A stretch of 6,288 nucleotides of DNA. It comes from Syntrophaceae bacterium. GTDB lineage: Bacteria; Desulfobacterota; Syntrophia; Syntrophales; UBA2185. Under the pieces are notes generated by a model that saw only the letters and a list, made by a program, of their open reading frames with translations, ran no database searches and had not been told where the DNA came from. The DNA lies in the NCBI GenBank assembly GCA_017885225.1, contig JAFNGM010000064.1:1-6288 (forward strand), read 5' to 3'. This document shows positions 5,737-6,288 of this stretch, piece after piece. Made by a program: the position numbers and the translations under genes. Position 1 is the first letter of the stretch. Every line of letters starts with the position of its first letter.

Positions 5737-5765
5737 AAAAAAGGGAAGACGGCGCTTCCCTTTTT
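5737..5765. terminator. Bidirectional intrinsic terminator
   Basis: AAAAAAGGGAAG (5737-5748) and CTTCCCTTTTT (5755-5765) form a hairpin with a 6-base loop and flanking A and T runs, so it can end transcripts in both directions. On the minus strand it lies about 40 bp after the stop of the pilin-like gene at 5806 and separates that gene from the mntA–hepT unit. Confidence 0.8.
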
Positions 5766-5805
5766 GTATTCTCATGAACTAACGTAGTCGGATTCGGCAC
5801 AATGT

Positions 5806-6288
5806 TTAGAGCTTGAAGCCGATCTGGTACACACCCGTTGTTGCCGGTATATAGTTTGTAGTTCCTCTGATCGCGCCTGTTCCCGCGCCTACGCCTGTGG
5901 CGAGATTTCCGTCATCATACTGCTGATCAAGAATCTTGCAGACATCATAAGGCATATTCTGCAACTGGATCCAATGGGTCAACTGGGCGGCAGAACCGGC
6001 GCCAATGGCGGGCATGTTGAAATAGCTAATGGCAACGGCGCCGCCATAGGGATGGGTGGGATTGGTGAATCCGCTGCCGGTAAGAATACCGGAGAGCCTC
6101 AGTTCAGCCCAGAGATCACACTGCTCTGTCCCCGTCGCCGTGCACGCAAAGTTTGCCGCGGTTGATGCCGCTCCGGCAGCAATGAGGGCGTTCCCATTCC
6201 CATTTGTAGGAACAGGCAGGGCCGGAGTAAATCGTGTCGCGGCTTGCGGATCATCGCCGGGATAGAACTGGTATCTGTCAAAGTAGGT
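5806..6288 (-). CDS. Prepilin-like protein, C-terminal part (N-terminus beyond the window)
   Basis: The frame is open from the window edge to a TAA at 5808-5806, giving 160 residues with no internal stop. The ATG at 6015 lies mid-protein and is not the start. The segment YFDRYQFYPGDDPQAATRF near the visible N-terminus is the PGD(D)-x-x-A motif that follows the N-terminal helix in a group of type IV prepilin-like and pseudopilin proteins, and LWAELRLSGILTG matches the next conserved helix of the same group. Two closely spaced cysteines (visible residues 48 and 56) may form a disulfide, with another later in YDVCKIL. The cleavable leader and hydrophobic helix should lie in the roughly 40-60 missing residues. 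It is a second, different pilin-like gene in the same direction as the one at 3623-4705, and it is followed by a terminator. Confidence 0.82.
   Translation of the reverse strand, partial: TYFDRYQFYPGDDPQAATRFTPALPVPTNGNGNALIAAGAASTAANFACTATGTEQCDLWAELRLSGILTGSGFTNPTHPYGGAVAISYFNMPAIGAGSAAQLTHWIQLQNMPYDVCKILDQQYDDGNLATGVGAGTGAIRGTTNYIPATTGVYQIGFKL

Noticed and set aside
5582..5805. tRNA or small protein gene in the gap before mntA
   Set aside because: No cloverleaf could be built, and the plus-strand open frame at 5572-5787 runs through the promoter and terminator sequences with no recognisable domain.
5806..6015. A 69-residue protein starting at the ATG at 6015
   Set aside because: The same frame continues without a stop to the window edge and encodes the PGDD prepilin motif upstream, so this ATG is internal.
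6099..6281. 60-codon minus-strand open frame at the right edge
   Set aside because: It overlaps the pilin-like gene in another frame and lacks any recognisable feature.

Overview
All confidently called genes in this window lie on the minus strand, so the gene order runs from high to low coordinates. Base composition is near balanced. The gene content (formate–tetrahydrofolate ligase beside a two-ACT-domain regulator, a membrane histidine kinase, HEPN/MNT toxin-antitoxin genes, prepilin-like proteins) and the palindromic GTCATTCC-type intergenic repeats suggest a free-living anaerobic Gram-negative bacterium, most likely a former Deltaproteobacterium (Desulfobacterota, e.g. a syntroph or sulfate-reducer relative). 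The lineage is an inference; no marker gene here fixes it.

Layout from right to left. At 6288-5806 is the C-terminal part of a prepilin-like protein whose N-terminus lies outside the window. A 224-bp gap (5805-5582) holds a bidirectional terminator hairpin and a candidate promoter spanned by a perfect 8-bp inverted repeat. At 5581-3623 is a tightly packed three-gene unit: a minimal nucleotidyltransferase (MntA-type antitoxin), a HEPN-domain RNase toxin (HepT-type, RX4HXY motif) and a large cysteine-rich pseudopilin. mntA overlaps hepT by 38 nt, and the hepT stop overlaps the pseudopilin start as ATGA.

Next come a small two-TM histidine kinase (3512-2589) and a single-domain response regulator (2461-2057), separated by a palindromic repeat followed by a T8 run that could stop or attenuate read-through. 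Last is a metabolic pair: a GcvR-like double-ACT protein (1882-1343), then two bases later formate–tetrahydrofolate ligase (1340-1, C-terminus cut by the window edge).

The ACT/fhs pair probably links amino-acid sensing (perhaps glycine or serine) to one-carbon folate metabolism. The kinase and regulator probably form one phosphorelay with an unknown output. The most unusual feature is the placement of a self-contained HEPN/MNT module between two pseudopilin genes, with translation of the downstream pseudopilin apparently coupled to the toxin. Three different hairpin-forming repeat types occupy three of the intergenic gaps. There is no gene-free stretch over 300 bp, and I see no tRNA, rRNA, CRISPR array or transposase.
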